DNA of 64,000 nt from Phanerochaete sordida (Eukaryota; Basidiomycota; Agaricomycetes; Polyporales; Phanerochaetaceae). A program made the translations under genes and the position numbers. The stretch covers positions 310,001-374,000 of the forward strand of contig BPQB01000028.1 in the NCBI GenBank assembly GCA_019973155.2, given 5' to 3'. Shown one piece after another: positions 45,263-56,702 of the stretch. Every line of letters starts with the position of its first letter. Within the stretch, counting starts at the first letter, position 1. The notes under the pieces were generated by a model. The model made no database searches, was not told the DNA's origin, and saw nothing but the letters and a program-made list of their open reading frames with translations.

Positions 45263-45770
45263 TACGAGGGTGATCTGGACGCTAGTCGGGTGTCTGCCCG
45301 GCGACTCCTGCACGCACATCTTGGTTCTTTCCTATCTACGCTAGCATATACTATACCCTCCCGACCACACCGCACACTGCATCATTTACCCTCCTGAACT
45401 CGCACATGACTTCGCCACCGTCGCCGTCGCATGTATCAATCTCCAATGGACCCATTATCGTAGAAGCGTCTCAAGCGGACAGCATAACACTCACTACCCT
45501 GATCCATCTCTTCCCCCTTTCTCATGGATTAGGATATTCTTACACACCCTTCTTTTCACCACGTCGTATTGGTGGTTTTGGCGTTCAGTGCTCCTGGAAA
45601 TCGTCGGACACTCTAATCGGTGACGCATTGACATGTAGTTGACGTTAACTGTCCCTGTGGCAAGCCCATGGAAAACTCTGTATATACGCGTACGCGATGT
45701 CGCTTTTGGGGGATGTAGTACACGACCGTAAGGTAACGATTACATTTTACATTTCCTATCCATCTCTGCT
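45263..45770. other. Convergent intergenic spacer
   Basis: Holds the 3' flanks of the rightward glycosyltransferase gene and leftward ADE6. CT-rich on the + strand, no coding signal. Confidence 0.5.
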
Positions 45771-48700
45771 CTAGTTTCCGCACCACCTGCGGGCATTCTG
45801 GAACAACCTGAACCACGGACCCTCGCCCTTCCAGCTCTCCGCCATCTCCGCAGGGTACCAGCTGTTGCTCTCCAGGGTCGTGACACGCTCAGGGTGAGGC
45901 ATGAGCGCGAGCACGCGACCGTCAGGTGTCTGCAGACCGGTAATACCACCCGGGCTGCCGTTAGGGTTCAGCGGGTAGACCTCAGTTGGCGCACCCGTCG
46001 AGTCGACATAGCGCACCGCGACGAGGCCGGCAGCCTCGAGCTGGCCGCGCTGCTCCGCGTCGCGGAAGGAGACGCGGCCCTCGCCGTGGGCGACCGCGAC
46101 AGGGAGCTTGGAGCCGGCCATGTCGTGCAGGAAGACAGAGGCCGACGTGACCTTGCCCGGGACGACCTCGACCATGGACACGCGCCCCTCGAAGCGGCCG
46201 GAGCGGTTCTGCTTGAGGTCGGGCCAGACGGCGGCCGCGCCGGGGATGATCTCGCGGAGATTGCTCATGAACTGGCAGCCGTTGCACACGCCGAGCGCGA
46301 ACGTGTCCTGGCGGGCGAAGAAGTCGGTGAACTGCGCGCGGGCGCGTGTGTTGAGGAGCACCGAGTTCGCCCAGCCCTTGCCTGCGCCGAGCACGTCGCC
46401 GTACGAGAAGCCACCGCACGCGGCGAACCCGCGGAAGTCCGCGAGGTCCGTGCGCCCGCTGAGCACGTCCGACATGTGCACGTCGACGGCGTCGAAGCCC
46501 GCAGCAGTGAAGGCCCACGCCATCTCGATCTGGCCGTTGACACCCTGTTCGCGCAGGATGGCGACCTTGGGACGGCGGAAGAGGCTGCGCGACGGCTCCG
46601 GCTTGAACGAGAGGTCGAAGAAAAGGCCGGCGTGCTTCTCGTCCTTGATAAGGGCAAACTCCTCGTTGGCACCCTGCGGTTCGTCGCGGATAGACTGCAT
46701 CTTGTAGGACGTCTCAGCCCAAGCCGCTTGAAGGGCAGCGCGGTTGCTGCTGAAGAGCACCTCGGACTTGTAGCTGATGACGATGTCCTGCTTCGAGCGG
46801 TCGTGCGAGACGCGTCCAATCGGGTGGATGGCCTGCTCACGGAAGCCGGCCTTGCCGAACTGTGTCCTGAGTGTTCCGAAGTCGCTCTCGCGGATTTGCA
46901 TGACAGCACCGAGCTCCTCGTTGAAGAGCAGAGGCACGTAGTTCTGTCCATCAGAAAGAGTCTTGTCGAGCGTGACATCCACACCGGTGCGTCCAGCGAA
47001 GGCCATCTCGACGATAGTGGTGAAGAGACCGCCATCGGATCTGTCGTGGTAGGCAAGAATGAGGTTGGGCTGCTCTTTCCGGATAGACTGGCAGCCGACG
47101 AGGAACGCCTTCAGGCGAGCCGCGTCCTCGACGTCAGGCGCCTCGGAACCGACCTCCTTGAACACTTGCGCGAGAGCAGAACCGCCGAGACGCTGCTGGC
47201 CGTGGGCAAGATCGAAGAAGACGAGGATAGTGGGCTCGTTGATATCCGTGCGGAGCTGCGGTGTCCAGGTAGCAGAGACATCCTCGACGGCGGCGAACGC
47301 AGTGACGATGAGCGACAGTGGCGAGCTGACTTCGCGCTGCTCCATGCCCTCCTTCCACTTCATCGACATCGACATCGAGTCCTTGCCGACGGGAATGCCG
47401 ACGCCGAGGGCAGGGCAGAGGTCCATACCGACGGCCTTGACGGCCTCGTACAGCGCCGCGCCTTCGCCTGCCTTCGACGCCGCGCACATCCAGTTTGCGC
47501 TGAGTTTGACGCGGCCGAGGTCGCCGATGTTCGCAGCGGCGAGGTTCGTCAGCGACTCGGCGACGGCCATGCGCGCAGAGCCGGCGGGGTTGAGGAGCGC
47601 GACGGGCGTGCGCTCGCCCATCGCCATCGCCTCACCAGTCATGACGTCGAAGCCGTACGTCGTGCGCGTGACGGCGACGTCCGCGACGGGCACCTGCCAC
47701 GGGCCGACCATCTGGTCCCGAGTGACAAGGCCAGTGATGGTGCGGTCGCCGATGGTGATCAGGAACGACTTCGAGCCGACCGAGGGCAAGTGCAGCACGC
47801 GATCCACGGCCGCCGCGAGGCGCTCCTGCGCGGAGGGAGCGGAGGGCAGGTATTTGCTCAGGGTGGCGTCGAATGGAACGCCAGGGATGGTGCGGGTGCT
47901 GTCGGTACGGTGCATGCGAGGGGCTTTGCCAAACAGGGTGGACATCTGGAGGCGAATGACATCCTGCTTGAGTAGGCGATCGGTGACGATGAGCTCTTCC
48001 TCGGCTGTCGCTACACCGACGACGGAGAAGGGGCATCGCTCGCGCTCAGCCAGAGCCCTAAACTGCGCCTCGGTTTCGGGCGAGATGGCAAGAACGTAGC
48101 GCTCCTGACTCTCGTTACACCAAATCTCCATAGGGGACATGCTCGAGTCCGCGACCAGGACATCGCGAATCTCGAACACGGCGCCAAGGTCGGAATCGTG
48201 GACAAGTTCCGGAAGAGCATTCGAGAGACCACCAGCACCGACGTCGTGAATGGACTGGATGGGATTCGCGTCACCGAGGTTGACGCAGGCGTCGATGACC
48301 TGCTGGCAGCGCCTCTGCATCTCAGCGTTGTCGCGCTGCACACTGGCAAAGTCCAGCTCGGCGGAGCTCGCTCCGGATACCTGGCTACTGGCCGCGCCAC
48401 CGCCAAGACCAATGAGCATGCCAGGACCGCCAAGCACGATGACCTTGGCACCGGGCGAGATCTTCGACTTCATCGCGAACGACGGGCGGACGTTGCCGAG
48501 ACCACCAGCGATCATGATGGGCTTGTGGTAGCCGCGAATCTCCCGTGCGCCGTCCTCGCCAGTAGGCACGCTCTCAGAGAATGTACGGAAGTAGCCTGCG
48601 AGAGCGGGTCGGCCAAACTCGTTGTTGAACGCGCTCGCGCCGAGCGGGCCCTCGATCATGATGTCGAGAGCGGACGAGATGTGCGCTGGCTTGCCGAAGT

Positions 48701-49862
48701 CCGTCTCCCAGGGCTGCTCAAAGCCGGGGATGAGCAGGTTCGAGACCGTGAAGCCCGCGAGGCCCGCCTTGGGCTTTGAGCCTCGGCCGACAGCACCTTC
48801 GTCGCGGATCTCCCCACCAGAGCCCGTGGCGGCACCCGGGTACGGCGAGACCGCCGTAGGGTGGTTGTGAGTCTCGACTTTGACAAGAATCTGCATGTCT
48901 TCGACGTGTGCCTGGTACACGTTCGGGACATTCGGGTTTGCTGCGTCTGGGCCGGAGTTGGCGACACCGAAGCGTGGCGCAGAGTGACCCTCGAAAACAG
49001 CAGCGTTGTCGGAGTAGGCAGAGATGGTGCCAGTCGGGTTCAGCTTCTCCGTGTTCCTGATCATCTGGAAAAGAGAGGTCTCTTGCTGCTTGCCGTCAAT
49101 CTCCCAAGACGCGTTGAAGATCTTGTGACGGCAGTGCTCGGAGTTGACCTGGGCGAACATGAACAGCTCGGCGTCGGTGGGGTTGCGGTTGATGGGCGAC
49201 GAGCCGGACACGAACGCGTCAATGAGATAGTCGATCTCACCGAGAGAAAGCGCGAGGCCCAACTCCTTGTTCGCGGCTATCAAGCGTTCTCGGGGAGAAG
49301 CACCGGTGGCGTCCTGGCTCTGGAGATCGACGACGCGTAGCGGACTGACGCTTTTGTGCTCGAAGATCGCGTCCTCGCGGGGGACGGTGAGGTAGATAGC
49401 TTGTGTCATGCGGTCATGGATGAGGTGAGAGAAGGGCTGCAGGTCCTGCTCCGCGATCGGGCGGCCGGAAGACGTCTGCAAGGCGAAGGCGACACCGCGT
49501 TCGAGCCTATCGATGTGGTCGCCAAGATTGCATATCCGGGCTATATCGGTGGCCTTGCTAGACCATGGAGAGATTGAGCCGGCACGGGGCAGCACGAACG
49601 CGACGTTCTGTCGCGTCTCGAAAGCGACAGTGGTGCTGGGGAGCCTGATGTCGTCACCGTACGCCAGCAGCCGGTCCAGGACGCGGCAAGATGGTGAAGA
49701 CACATCGCTCAGTTCAGCCTCAGCTTCCTTCGACTTGCATGAGACGAGATGAACATAGTTCGCATCGACGGAGGTGACATCCGCGCAGACGGCTTGGATC
49801 TGCTGCAGGAGCGTTGCTCGTTTAGCATCCGAGAGATGCGAGGAGCCGAAGAGGAGAAGCAT
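45771..49862 (-). CDS. ADE6: Phosphoribosylformylglycinamidine synthase (FGAM synthase)
   Basis: Fourth step of cytosolic de novo purine synthesis: FGAR + Gln + ATP to FGAM. Intronless, 4092 bases, 1363 aa, the normal size of the eukaryotic single-chain PurL. In order: PurS-like N-terminus ([20 protein letters not shown]), linker, first AIR-synthase-like half with [15 protein letters not shown], the ATP-site glycine loop [15 protein letters not shown] near residue 489, and second half with [11 protein letters not shown] and [13 protein letters not shown]. The glutaminase domain begins [17 protein letters not shown], with nucleophile in LGVCNGCQF (Cys about 1191) and the His in LMPHPERV (about 1325). 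The ATG at 49862 is chosen over the longer open frame because the sequence before it is not conserved. Antisense to it a long open frame exists (45894-47975), a codon-bias artefact. A tandem GATA motif lies about 300 bases upstream. Confidence 0.97.
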   Translation of the reverse strand: MLLLFGSSHLSDAKRATLLQQIQAVCADVTSVDANYVHLVSCKSKEAEAELSDVSSPSCRVLDRLLAYGDDIRLPSTTVAFETRQNVAFVLPRAGSISPWSSKATDIARICNLGDHIDRLERGVAFALQTSSGRPIAEQDLQPFSHLIHDRMTQAIYLTVPREDAIFEHKSVSPLRVVDLQSQDATGASPRERLIAANKELGLALSLGEIDYLIDAFVSGSSPINRNPTDAELFMFAQVNSEHCRHKIFNASWEIDGKQQETSLFQMIRNTEKLNPTGTISAYSDNAAVFEGHSAPRFGVANSGPDAANPNVPNVYQAHVEDMQILVKVETHNHPTAVSPYPGAATGSGGEIRDEGAVGRGSKPKAGLAGFTVSNLLIPGFEQPWETDFGKPAHISSALDIMIEGPLGASAFNNEFGRPALAGYFRTFSESVPTGEDGAREIRGYHKPIMIAGGLGNVRPSFAMKSKISPGAKVIVLGGPGMLIGLGGGAASSQVSGASSAELDFASVQRDNAEMQRRCQQVIDACVNLGDANPIQSIHDVGAGGLSNALPELVHDSDLGAVFEIRDVLVADSSMSPMEIWCNESQERYVLAISPETEAQFRALAERERCPFSVVGVATAEEELIVTDRLLKQDVIRLQMSTLFGKAPRMHRTDSTRTIPGVPFDATLSKYLPSAPSAQERLAAAVDRVLHLPSVGSKSFLITIGDRTITGLVTRDQMVGPWQVPVADVAVTRTTYGFDVMTGEAMAMGERTPVALLNPAGSARMAVAESLTNLAAANIGDLGRVKLSANWMCAASKAGEGAALYEAVKAVGMDLCPALGVGIPVGKDSMSMSMKWKEGMEQREVSSPLSLIVTAFAAVEDVSATWTPQLRTDINEPTILVFFDLAHGQQRLGGSALAQVFKEVGSEAPDVEDAARLKAFLVGCQSIRKEQPNLILAYHDRSDGGLFTTIVEMAFAGRTGVDVTLDKTLSDGQNYVPLLFNEELGAVMQIRESDFGTLRTQFGKAGFREQAIHPIGRVSHDRSKQDIVISYKSEVLFSSNRAALQAAWAETSYKMQSIRDEPQGANEEFALIKDEKHAGLFFDLSFKPEPSRSLFRRPKVAILREQGVNGQIEMAWAFTAAGFDAVDVHMSDVLSGRTDLADFRGFAACGGFSYGDVLGAGKGWANSVLLNTRARAQFTDFFARQDTFALGVCNGCQFMSNLREIIPGAAAVWPDLKQNRSGRFEGRVSMVEVVPGKVTSASVFLHDMAGSKLPVAVAHGEGRVSFRDAEQRGQLEAAGLVAVRYVDSTGAPTEVYPLNPNGSPGGITGLQTPDGRVLALMPHPERVTTLESNSWYPAEMAESWKGEGPWFRLFQNARRWCGN

Positions 49863-50550
49863 CGCTATACATGTGTAAGGACGTATGAAACGTTCGATAT
49901 AGGCGGTACTCACTGGTAATCGTCTCGTCTGACCGTCTAACCCGACTTCGAGCGAAGCGACCCGGAGATTCAAGTCTGTTCAGAGCTCAATCTCGAGCGA
50001 GACGAGGCGGTGAAGGAGAGCAACATGCCTCTAGACTTGGGCGGTTCTGGACAATGCACAGCCGAGGATGAACCTCAGCAGGACCTGCACTCGCCAAGGA
50101 GTTGTAGTGGAGGGTGGTGGTAAGAAATTCTGCACTTCAAATTCTCCCCACTGACTCGTTAATCTTATCTTATCTGCGCGACTGCTAAAACTCAATCTCA
50201 TCTATGGGCGCCTGATCGAGCGCATGTAACCAACCGCCCGCACCTGGCGAGCACCGAGGCGGCTGTCTAGCAGAATGCAGTCGTGGAAGGACACAGGTGG
50301 CAAGTAGGCATTCTATCAGGGCATATGCACTACACAATGCGACAGCTGTATCTTACAACCCACGCTCCAGCCCTCTTCGAGAGCACCCGGGCCATATCGA
50401 AAGATGCATGACGGACTCCTACTGGTGATCTTTCAATTACAAGGATATCTGCACCTTACATTGGTAGTGTACACGTTATCTGCTGTACCAAGAATGCTGT
50501 TCTAGATCGTCCAAGATGAGATATGTCGCCTTCGCTGTCCTCGTAAATGG
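49863..50550. other. Intergenic region upstream of ADE6
   Basis: 688 bases between the ADE6 start and the stop of SQS1, both leftward. It contains the ADE6 promoter with the GATA pair at 50162-50175; otherwise no coding signal. Confidence 0.5.
50162..50175 (-). promoter_or_regulatory. Tandem GATA motif upstream of ADE6
   Basis: The - strand reads AGATAAGATAAGAT, about 300 bases before the ADE6 ATG. Same arrangement as at 6655, 55370 and 56606. Confidence 0.5.
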
Positions 50551-53500
50551 TCATGCCAGAGCTATCGCACCCAGGCCCAGCTTCGTCTTCTTCATCTTCG
50601 CGGTCAGCGGAGCCTCGAGACCACCAGAGAGGCCGATCTGATCGCCCTCTGCCCAGCCCATGGAAGCAAGCATCTTGAACCCAATGTTGCCCTGGCCAAT
50701 CTTGGGCGCAGCCTGAACACGCACAAAGTCAGTCAGGGACGCAAAGGATGTCTGCGGCAGAACGACGCACCTTGCCGACCTCCTCTCCCTCGCGATGCTT
50801 CGCAAGGGAGACACCCTTCGAGCCGCCCTGCCCGCCGCGCGCAGAGCCCGTCGTGTCCCAGTGCCCCGGGTTGTTGAGCACCCTGCGGATCTTGCGCTCG
50901 TTGATCTTCGCGCCGCTGAACGTCGTCTTCGTGAGCACGGTGTAGCGCGCGTCGCCCTTGCCCTTGCTCTGGCTCTTGAGGCTGAACGCGTCCGCGAGCT
51001 CGTGGATCTTCTTGCGCACCTCCTTGGCCGCCGGCGGCGTGTCCAGCGTGCGCGGCCCGCCGATGTCCGCGAGGAACCGCCGGATCTGCTGCTCGAGCGA
51101 CGCGAGGTCCACGATCCGGTTCGGGAGCTCGTCCTCGTACCGCGCCGCCGCGAGCATCGCCTTCATGCCCTTCTTCCCGCCCTTCTTCTTCGAAAGCGGG
51201 TCAGCGGCCGCTTCGAGCCGCGCCTGGGCTCGCTTGCGCTTGTTCTCAGCCTTTTTCGCTCGGTCGGCCTCCCACTGGGCTTGGAGGTCGTCCGGAAGGT
51301 GTTTGGGCTTGTCTTTGTTACGCTCTGTACGAATGGATCTGGTCAGAATATTGAGGGACGCGAGAGAATGTTGTACATACTAGCTGGACGGCCCATCATT
51401 TCCTCGTACTCGTCGTAGTCGATATCTCCGTCACGAATTGACCGGAACAGCTGGTTCTGCAGCTTCCTGTCTTTGCGACTGAGTATCTCCTGCCCTTCAT
51501 TGACGAGACCCTGACCATTTCGTCAGCAAAAATAGGCTATCGCGTCAGTAAGGACGAACCTGTATGTGCGCAATGAAATCCTCGTCGTCATCTGCCCAAG
51601 ACTGCTCGAGCGCCATCTCGAAGTCTACGTCGTCCTCGTCTTCGTCACTATCAGGAGGCCCGGTCGCCTTCGCTTTGCCCTTGCCATTCGCTGTGCGTTC
51701 GCGCATGCGTTGCAGACGGGCCTGGAAGCCGCGTCTGGGGCTGTCAAACTCATCGTCGCTGTCCTCATCGTCGTCTCCGTCGTCCTCGCCTTCTGCATCT
51801 TCATCCTCGTCTTCCCCACCCTCGAGGGTAACCGCAGCATCCTCCGCGACCATAAGTTCCTCCTCCATGCGCACGACCTCCTCAACCTCGCTGTCTTCCT
51901 CCTCGCTGTCCGCGCTTTCTGATCCTCGCTCATCGTCGTCCTCATCCTCCTCCTTCATCCTCGCCGCATCCGCGATGTCGTCCATCGTCACCTGACGGGA
52001 GCCCTCCGCGCTCATGCTCTTGACAAACGCCCGCATCGCGTCGACATCGATCTCGTCGTCCACAGCCATGTCGCCCACGCCGTTCGACAGTGCCTCGACC
52101 TCGTCATCTTCGTCGCCCCACTCGAGGTCAGAGTCGCCGATGCGCCGCTCAGCCTTGCGCGGGTCCTCGCGGCGGAGCTGCGCCTCCGCGAGGCTCGCGC
52201 CGAACGAGCTGAACCCGCGGGCCGGCTTGCGGCGCGTGCGCGTGCCGCGCTTGATCAGCGAGCGGGGCGTGCGGGCAGGGTGCAGTCGGCGCGTGTATGT
52301 CTTCTTCTCTGTGGTCTGCGCGAAGGAGAACGCGAAGTCCTCCGTGGCCGCGGGTTGGGTGCTTGGTCCTGCATCCGCAGGCTCCACACTCGCAGGCTCT
52401 GCAGCAGTGGCTTCTGTTGCAGCGACCTCGGCCGCGGATTCTGGCACCGCGTCTGCAGTCGCGACAGCTGCAATGGATTCGGTTGCCGGAGCGAGGGGTT
52501 TAGGCTCGGTTTCTGCGATGCTCGCTTCTACTGCTTGAGGGACTTCGACAGAGGGTTCTACGGGAGCCTCAGTCGGCTCTTCTGCAATCACGGCCACTTC
52601 TAGGGCGGGTGAAGCAGCTATAGCATGCTCTTCGGGAGTTTCTTCCACGTCCTCGGGATGAGGTACCTCAGGCGCGGCTTCTGCCATGACGGTATCGTCG
52701 GCGGCCTCGACGGGGGTAGGGATCAGAGGTTCGGGAGCCAGTGGTGGAGGAACCAGTCCTGTCAATATCGAGGTTGTTGGCAAGGCCTCTACCGCAGACG
52801 TCTCTGGTGGCGGCGTGGCAGGGCCTGCGCGTGGGTGAGGAGCGACATAGACGATTATTTCGTCGTCGTCGTCGTCGCCAAGAATTTCTCGGGTGTCTCG
52901 CCGTGGAGCATTATCCTTGACGGGCGCCGGGTTCGTGTCGATGTAGAACCCAGTGAATTTCTCTTCGACCACGGTCACCTCTGAGATGACCTCGGTGTTG
53001 CTATTTGCTTGTTTCGCAGCGGTAGCGTCGACCTCTGCCTGGAACCGGCCGATCTCGGAGAAGTCGATCTCTTCGAGCTGCTCTTCGTCTGAGGCGTCCT
53101 CGTCTGCGGTCCCGAAGACGCGGTTGATCTGTGCGGCTGTCGGGACGTGACTCGCCTCGTCGTTTGCTGGAGGAAACATCAATATCTGCTTCATGAGGAA
53201 TAACCGGCATGGCTTACCGGTATCTTCGGCCAAGGGCTTCAATATCTCCTCCTTCTCCTCGAATAGTGTTGCTGTGTGGACCGAACGCACGAAGACGATA
53301 GGTCTCAGCAACGGCCGGTCTTCGTACAGTAGTTTGGAGAGAGGGGCTCCCGCCTTGAGTTTACCAGCAAGGTTCTTGCCTCCCCTTCCCCGTCCTCGGC
53401 CTCTGTCGTAAGGGCTACCTCTGCCGCGCCCCATTCCAAGATCTGGCTCGTCGAAGTCTTGGAGTGTGTTGTAACGCGGCCGCCCCCTGCCGCGAGGGCT

Positions 53501-53836
53501 GTCAAAGCCTCTGTTGGGGGTTGCATATCCCCCTCGGGGGGTACCGCCTCTTGGCGTCGAGTAGCCGCTTCCACGTCCTCGACCTCTATAGTTCGGCGTG
53601 TTCGCGCCATTGCTGGCCGTTCCTCGAGGTGCATCTGTGCGCCGTTCATTGTCAGCTTAAACACGCGTGCATCCGCAATACTCACTGTTCGTCCAGTCAT
53701 ATATCGAGAAGTCAGCGAACTCGTCCAACCCGTCGCCTCTGCCGCGCCCTCGTCCTCGTCCTCTGAAGCCGCCACGCCCGTTACCGCGATGGCCGCCACG
53801 ATTTCCGCCGCGATCCGAGCCTCTGCCGCGAGCCAT
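50551..53836 (-). CDS. SQS1: R3H and G-patch protein Sqs1
   Basis: Sqs1 (Pfa1) activates the DEAH helicase Prp43 through its G-patch in splicing and ribosome biogenesis. Exons 53836-53686, 53634-53218, 53166-51560, 51510-51381, 51324-50771 and 50712-50551 sum to 3021 bases, 1006 aa. The N-terminus is RGG/GR-rich (MARGRGSDRGGNRGG, then GRGRGRGRG), fitting RNA binding, and contains the conserved LFEEKEEILKPLAEDT and DEASHVPTAAQINRVF segments. A long acidic, repetitive Glu/Ala region fills the centre. The R3H-like region (about 822-930) includes ELADAFSLKSQSKGKGDARY. The G-patch at about 954-1006 reads NIGFKMLASMGWAEGDQIGL. The third intron (53217-53167, 51 bases) is in frame and stop-free but interrupts the conserved segment, so I treat it as spliced. 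Divergent from USE1 with 224 bases between starts. Confidence 0.9.
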
Positions 53837-54060
53837 GGTAGGGATACACAAGAAGGGGTGTCGCTAGCGATACAAAAAATGTCTAAGAGTGTCACGAAGG
53901 AGTGGAAAAATGGCAGAGGGTCGTCGCTCCGCGGGCAGAGGCAAGCTCGTCTATGGGCGTCTGCGGTACACAGTCATCGCGTGGATCTGCTCCCGAGCTG
54001 ACACCCGCGTCTGCTCTTGCCACGACCTCCCAGGACAGCCTACCACCGTCGAGCCACGCG
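53837..54060. promoter_or_regulatory. Short divergent promoter between SQS1 and USE1
   Basis: 224 bases between the two start codons chosen. In-frame ATGs for the rightward gene also exist at 53902 and 53953 within this interval, which would shorten the spacer to 65 or 116 bases. No TATA box is obvious. Confidence 0.45.
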
Positions 54061-55108
54061 ATGAGCTACCAGGTGTCCGAGCAGGTCGTGCACGACCGCA
54101 TAAACCTTCTTCGCCTGGTACGCAAGCTTGAGAAGAGCGTAGACGGCGAGGAATGGCTCGAGGACACCCGCGAGCCCAGCAGGGCAGCTTGGATCAAGAC
54201 GCAGGGCGTCATGCAGGTGCGTGCTGAACAGCAGCTACATCAAAGCTACATTCAGTGCTGAGTGTCCTGTGAGGTAGAAGCTGAAGTATGCCAGGCGACT
54301 GCTCAAGAATGTTGAACTGAATCACGACTTGGATGAGTCTTCGTAAGTCCTTCGGGACAGCACCCGCTGCCTGCACGCTAAAGACATGTCAGGTCATCGA
54401 CTGAACGCTATGACGAGCTCAGGAGGCTTCTTGACCGACTTGATCTTGTGGTGCGCGATGTCAACGACGTACGTGATCCCCAAGAGCACCCCCGTCTTGT
54501 ACTTACATGTTGCAAAGCGCGTCGCGCCCAAGGCTGTACGGCCACCTGCCATTCTAGCGTCACTCCCTCTGCCCGCACTGTCTGCCCGACAGCCCCCTCC
54601 GCCGTCCATCTCCGAGGTCAAGGTCCTGGACCTCTCATCGTCCGCCGACCCAGTGGCCGACCTTGCCGCGCAAGACCTCCTTCTGTCTCCCTCCGACAGC
54701 CTTCCCCCATCCTCCTCCCTCCCGCTTGGCACAACACCCTTCCTGTCAGTAGATCCCTCGCCGATATCCGAGAAGCCCAGCACCACTGGCTCTGCATCTA
54801 CTACAAAGCCCGCGTTTTTGCAGAACTCGGCCGCGCTTCAGGAGGAGATGAGCGAGCAGCTCGCGGCTATGGCGGCGCAGCTGAAGCGGAACGCCATGCA
54901 CTTCGCCGGCGCGCTTGACGCGGACAAGGCCGTCGTGCAGGCCGCGCAGGAGAAGCTCGAGCGTAACCACGACGTCATGAGCAAGGAGCGCGTACGGCTG
55001 CGTGACCACCGCTCAAAGAGCTGGGGCACGACGTGGCTCGTCATCCTCAGCATGGTCGTAGCAGTGGTTGGTTTCATTATGACGTTCTTTATAATCAAGT
55101 TCACTTGA
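54061..55108 (+). CDS. USE1: SNARE protein Use1 (ER Q-SNARE)
   Basis: Use1 is an ER-resident tail-anchored SNARE for Golgi-to-ER retrograde fusion, working with Sec20, Ufe1 and Sec22. Exons 54061-54216, 54278-54342, 54393-54468 and 54518-55108 give 888 bases, 295 aa. The N-terminal helix VVHDRINLLRLVRKLEKSV and the RYDELRRLLDRLDLVVRD helix are family features. A Ser/Pro linker precedes the SNARE motif region LQEEMSEQLAAMAAQLKRNA through KERVRLRDHRSKSW. The C-terminal anchor is TWLVILSMVVAVVGFIMTFF, ending two residues after IIK. MSYQVSEQ is taken as start because residues upstream in frame (from 53902 or 53953) are low-complexity and would leave almost no promoter; those starts remain possible. 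Confidence 0.85.
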
Positions 55109-55369
55109 TTTCCTGTGCCTATCATGTCCTTACATCTTGTCTACCTCCTCAGATACCCGTGGACTTCCTGCTTTCCGAAATGCGATCCGAGTTTAACAGA
55201 GCTACAGGTCTTGCGACAGGCAGCCCATTGGCTGCAAAGCAAACAGACATCGTGCGTTTTTGCTTTTGGTGAATCTTTCATTGATGATATGAGGCATCTC
55301 GTGTATACGACTGCTGGACTCTATCCAGAGCTCTCGCAGGAATTTGATCAAGCATGCGTCGCCCAGCAT

Positions 55370-55384
55370 GATAAGATAAGATAC
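55370..55384 (+). promoter_or_regulatory. Triple GATA motif upstream of small-family copy 1
   Basis: GATAAGATAAGATA, about 85-100 bases before the ATG at 55469. The paralogue at 56703 has the same motif at a closely similar distance. Confidence 0.5.
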
Positions 55385-55468
55385 GCGCGCCTTTCATGTA
55401 ATCCGTGGTCTGCGCGCCACGCTCAACATTGCGCCTTGTCCTCCGCCTCCACCTCGAAAACCGTACTC

Positions 55469-55996
55469 ATGTTCTCTCGTCTCGCAAGCGCCTTCTCTTC
55501 CTCTAACTTTCCATCGGCAGTGCTCGCTTTCGGCGAATTCGCTACCCGCAACTCCCCTGCTAAATTATGGATCCTCCACCTCGTTCCAGAGTGCGCCACA
55601 TTCGAACAGTTCGGTATCTTCACTCCCTCTATGACGACTTTCCGGAGAGGTGCCACAGAGCAGTCTAGGGAGCTGCTCGGAGAGATCACGCTTCACGTCG
55701 AAGACGGTAGAAACCCCGAGAACGCTTTCACTCTCCTCGAGGAGCTGCAGGCAAGAGCTCGCAAGCTGTGGGATGATTCCCCGCTGGCGAACTCTGAGCA
55801 GACGCAAGCAGAGGATGTTGGGGCAGCTCAGCAGGCAGCGGAGATCCTCAGACAGGTGGCACTTGACGCTATCGGCGATCGACAAGGGCGAGCACCCTCC
55901 TTAAATGCGATGGAGACATATCCCGTTTATATCGTCCGCATCAAACGCTCGAAGCCAGGAGGCCTTCTCGGAGAGCCCACGAGCTGGCCATCATGA
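55469..55996 (+). CDS. Small lineage-specific protein family, copy 1
   Basis: Intronless, 175 aa, paralogous to the genes at 56703-57221 and 60411-60935. The start is set by the common beginning M(F/L)(S/A)R-(L/I)-x-x-A-(F/L)-S-S shared by all three. It is the most diverged copy: FPSAVLAFGEFATRNSPAKL replaces FPSVILVVGNFSTGSSNASI. It keeps ERFG/EQFGI, SMTTFRRG, EQSRELLGEITLH, the (L/I)xE(L/I)xARxRxL helix, and the C-terminal TYPVYIVRIKRSKPGG. There is no signal peptide, membrane segment or known domain. The high proportion of charged residues and alternating strand-like and helical segments suggest a small soluble globular protein. The frame is open upstream to 55115 but that part has no counterpart in the paralogues. 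Confidence 0.65.
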   Translation: MFSRLASAFSSSNFPSAVLAFGEFATRNSPAKLWILHLVPECATFEQFGIFTPSMTTFRRGATEQSRELLGEITLHVEDGRNPENAFTLLEELQARARKLWDDSPLANSEQTQAEDVGAAQQAAEILRQVALDAIGDRQGRAPSLNAMETYPVYIVRIKRSKPGGLLGEPTSWPS

Positions 55997-56605
55997 ATTC
56001 CTGTGCTTAGCGTCGGCGGATCCTCCACCCTTCTATCACTGGTATATATGTGTGGTAAGCAATAGTGACGCTCACGTTTGAACGAGTTCAATCGCTCATC
56101 GAATCATGAATCGTAGTCTATGCGCCTTCAAGCTTCAAGGGCGACCGATATCCGCATAAGCTCAAACATGACGCATTGTAAGCGAGCGAGAGAGAATGAG
56201 TGGCTCGGCGTGCGCAGGAGGTAACTGAAGCCGCCTGTCGGCGAGCAATTATCGTAGTAGACAATCACGTCCTCCGGACCCTGCTGTAATAGTTATGCTT
56301 TGCATATATGCTGTCGAACTTGTATGCCTCGGCTCAATACGAAGTAGATGACCGACGTTTAGCCTCCTTTCCCTAGGACCTACACGGTCTGGTGACCCAA
56401 TCTGATATAATTATCGTGACTTGAAGTAGCCGCGGACACTTACAACTCAGTCTTCTGTACCTATGTCGAGATATAGATGAGGCTACTCTACTGTCATTGA
56501 TATAGTATGGAATCTCTGTAGGGCTTGGTATACTAGCCCAAATTCTTGGATGTAGTCCATAACGCCAGAATGTCAGGAATCGAGAACAACAAGGAAGCGA
56601 TACAC

Positions 56606-56620
56606 GATAAGATAAGATAA
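56606..56620 (+). promoter_or_regulatory. Triple GATA motif upstream of small-family copy 2
   Basis: GATAAGATAAGATAACT, about 85-98 bases before the ATG at 56703, followed by a stretch (TTGCGCGCCACA) also found upstream of copy 3. Confidence 0.5.
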
Positions 56621-56702
56621 CTCGCACCCTTTATCTGAGCAGGCTTGCGCGCCACATTCGACCCATAACTTGTTCCCCGCGTCCACAGTGACAGCTGCAC
56701 TC

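Noticed and set aside
45894..47975. Long open frame (about 690 codons) on the + strand opposite ADE6
   Set aside because: It is the mirror of a highly biased, conserved coding sequence on the other strand; its translation is His/Arg/Asp-rich with no domain, and ADE6 conservation explains the region fully.
55115..55468. Upstream in-frame extension of small-family copy 1
   Set aside because: The paralogues start at the position equivalent to 55469, and the extension contains the GATA promoter motif and overlaps the USE1 3' region.
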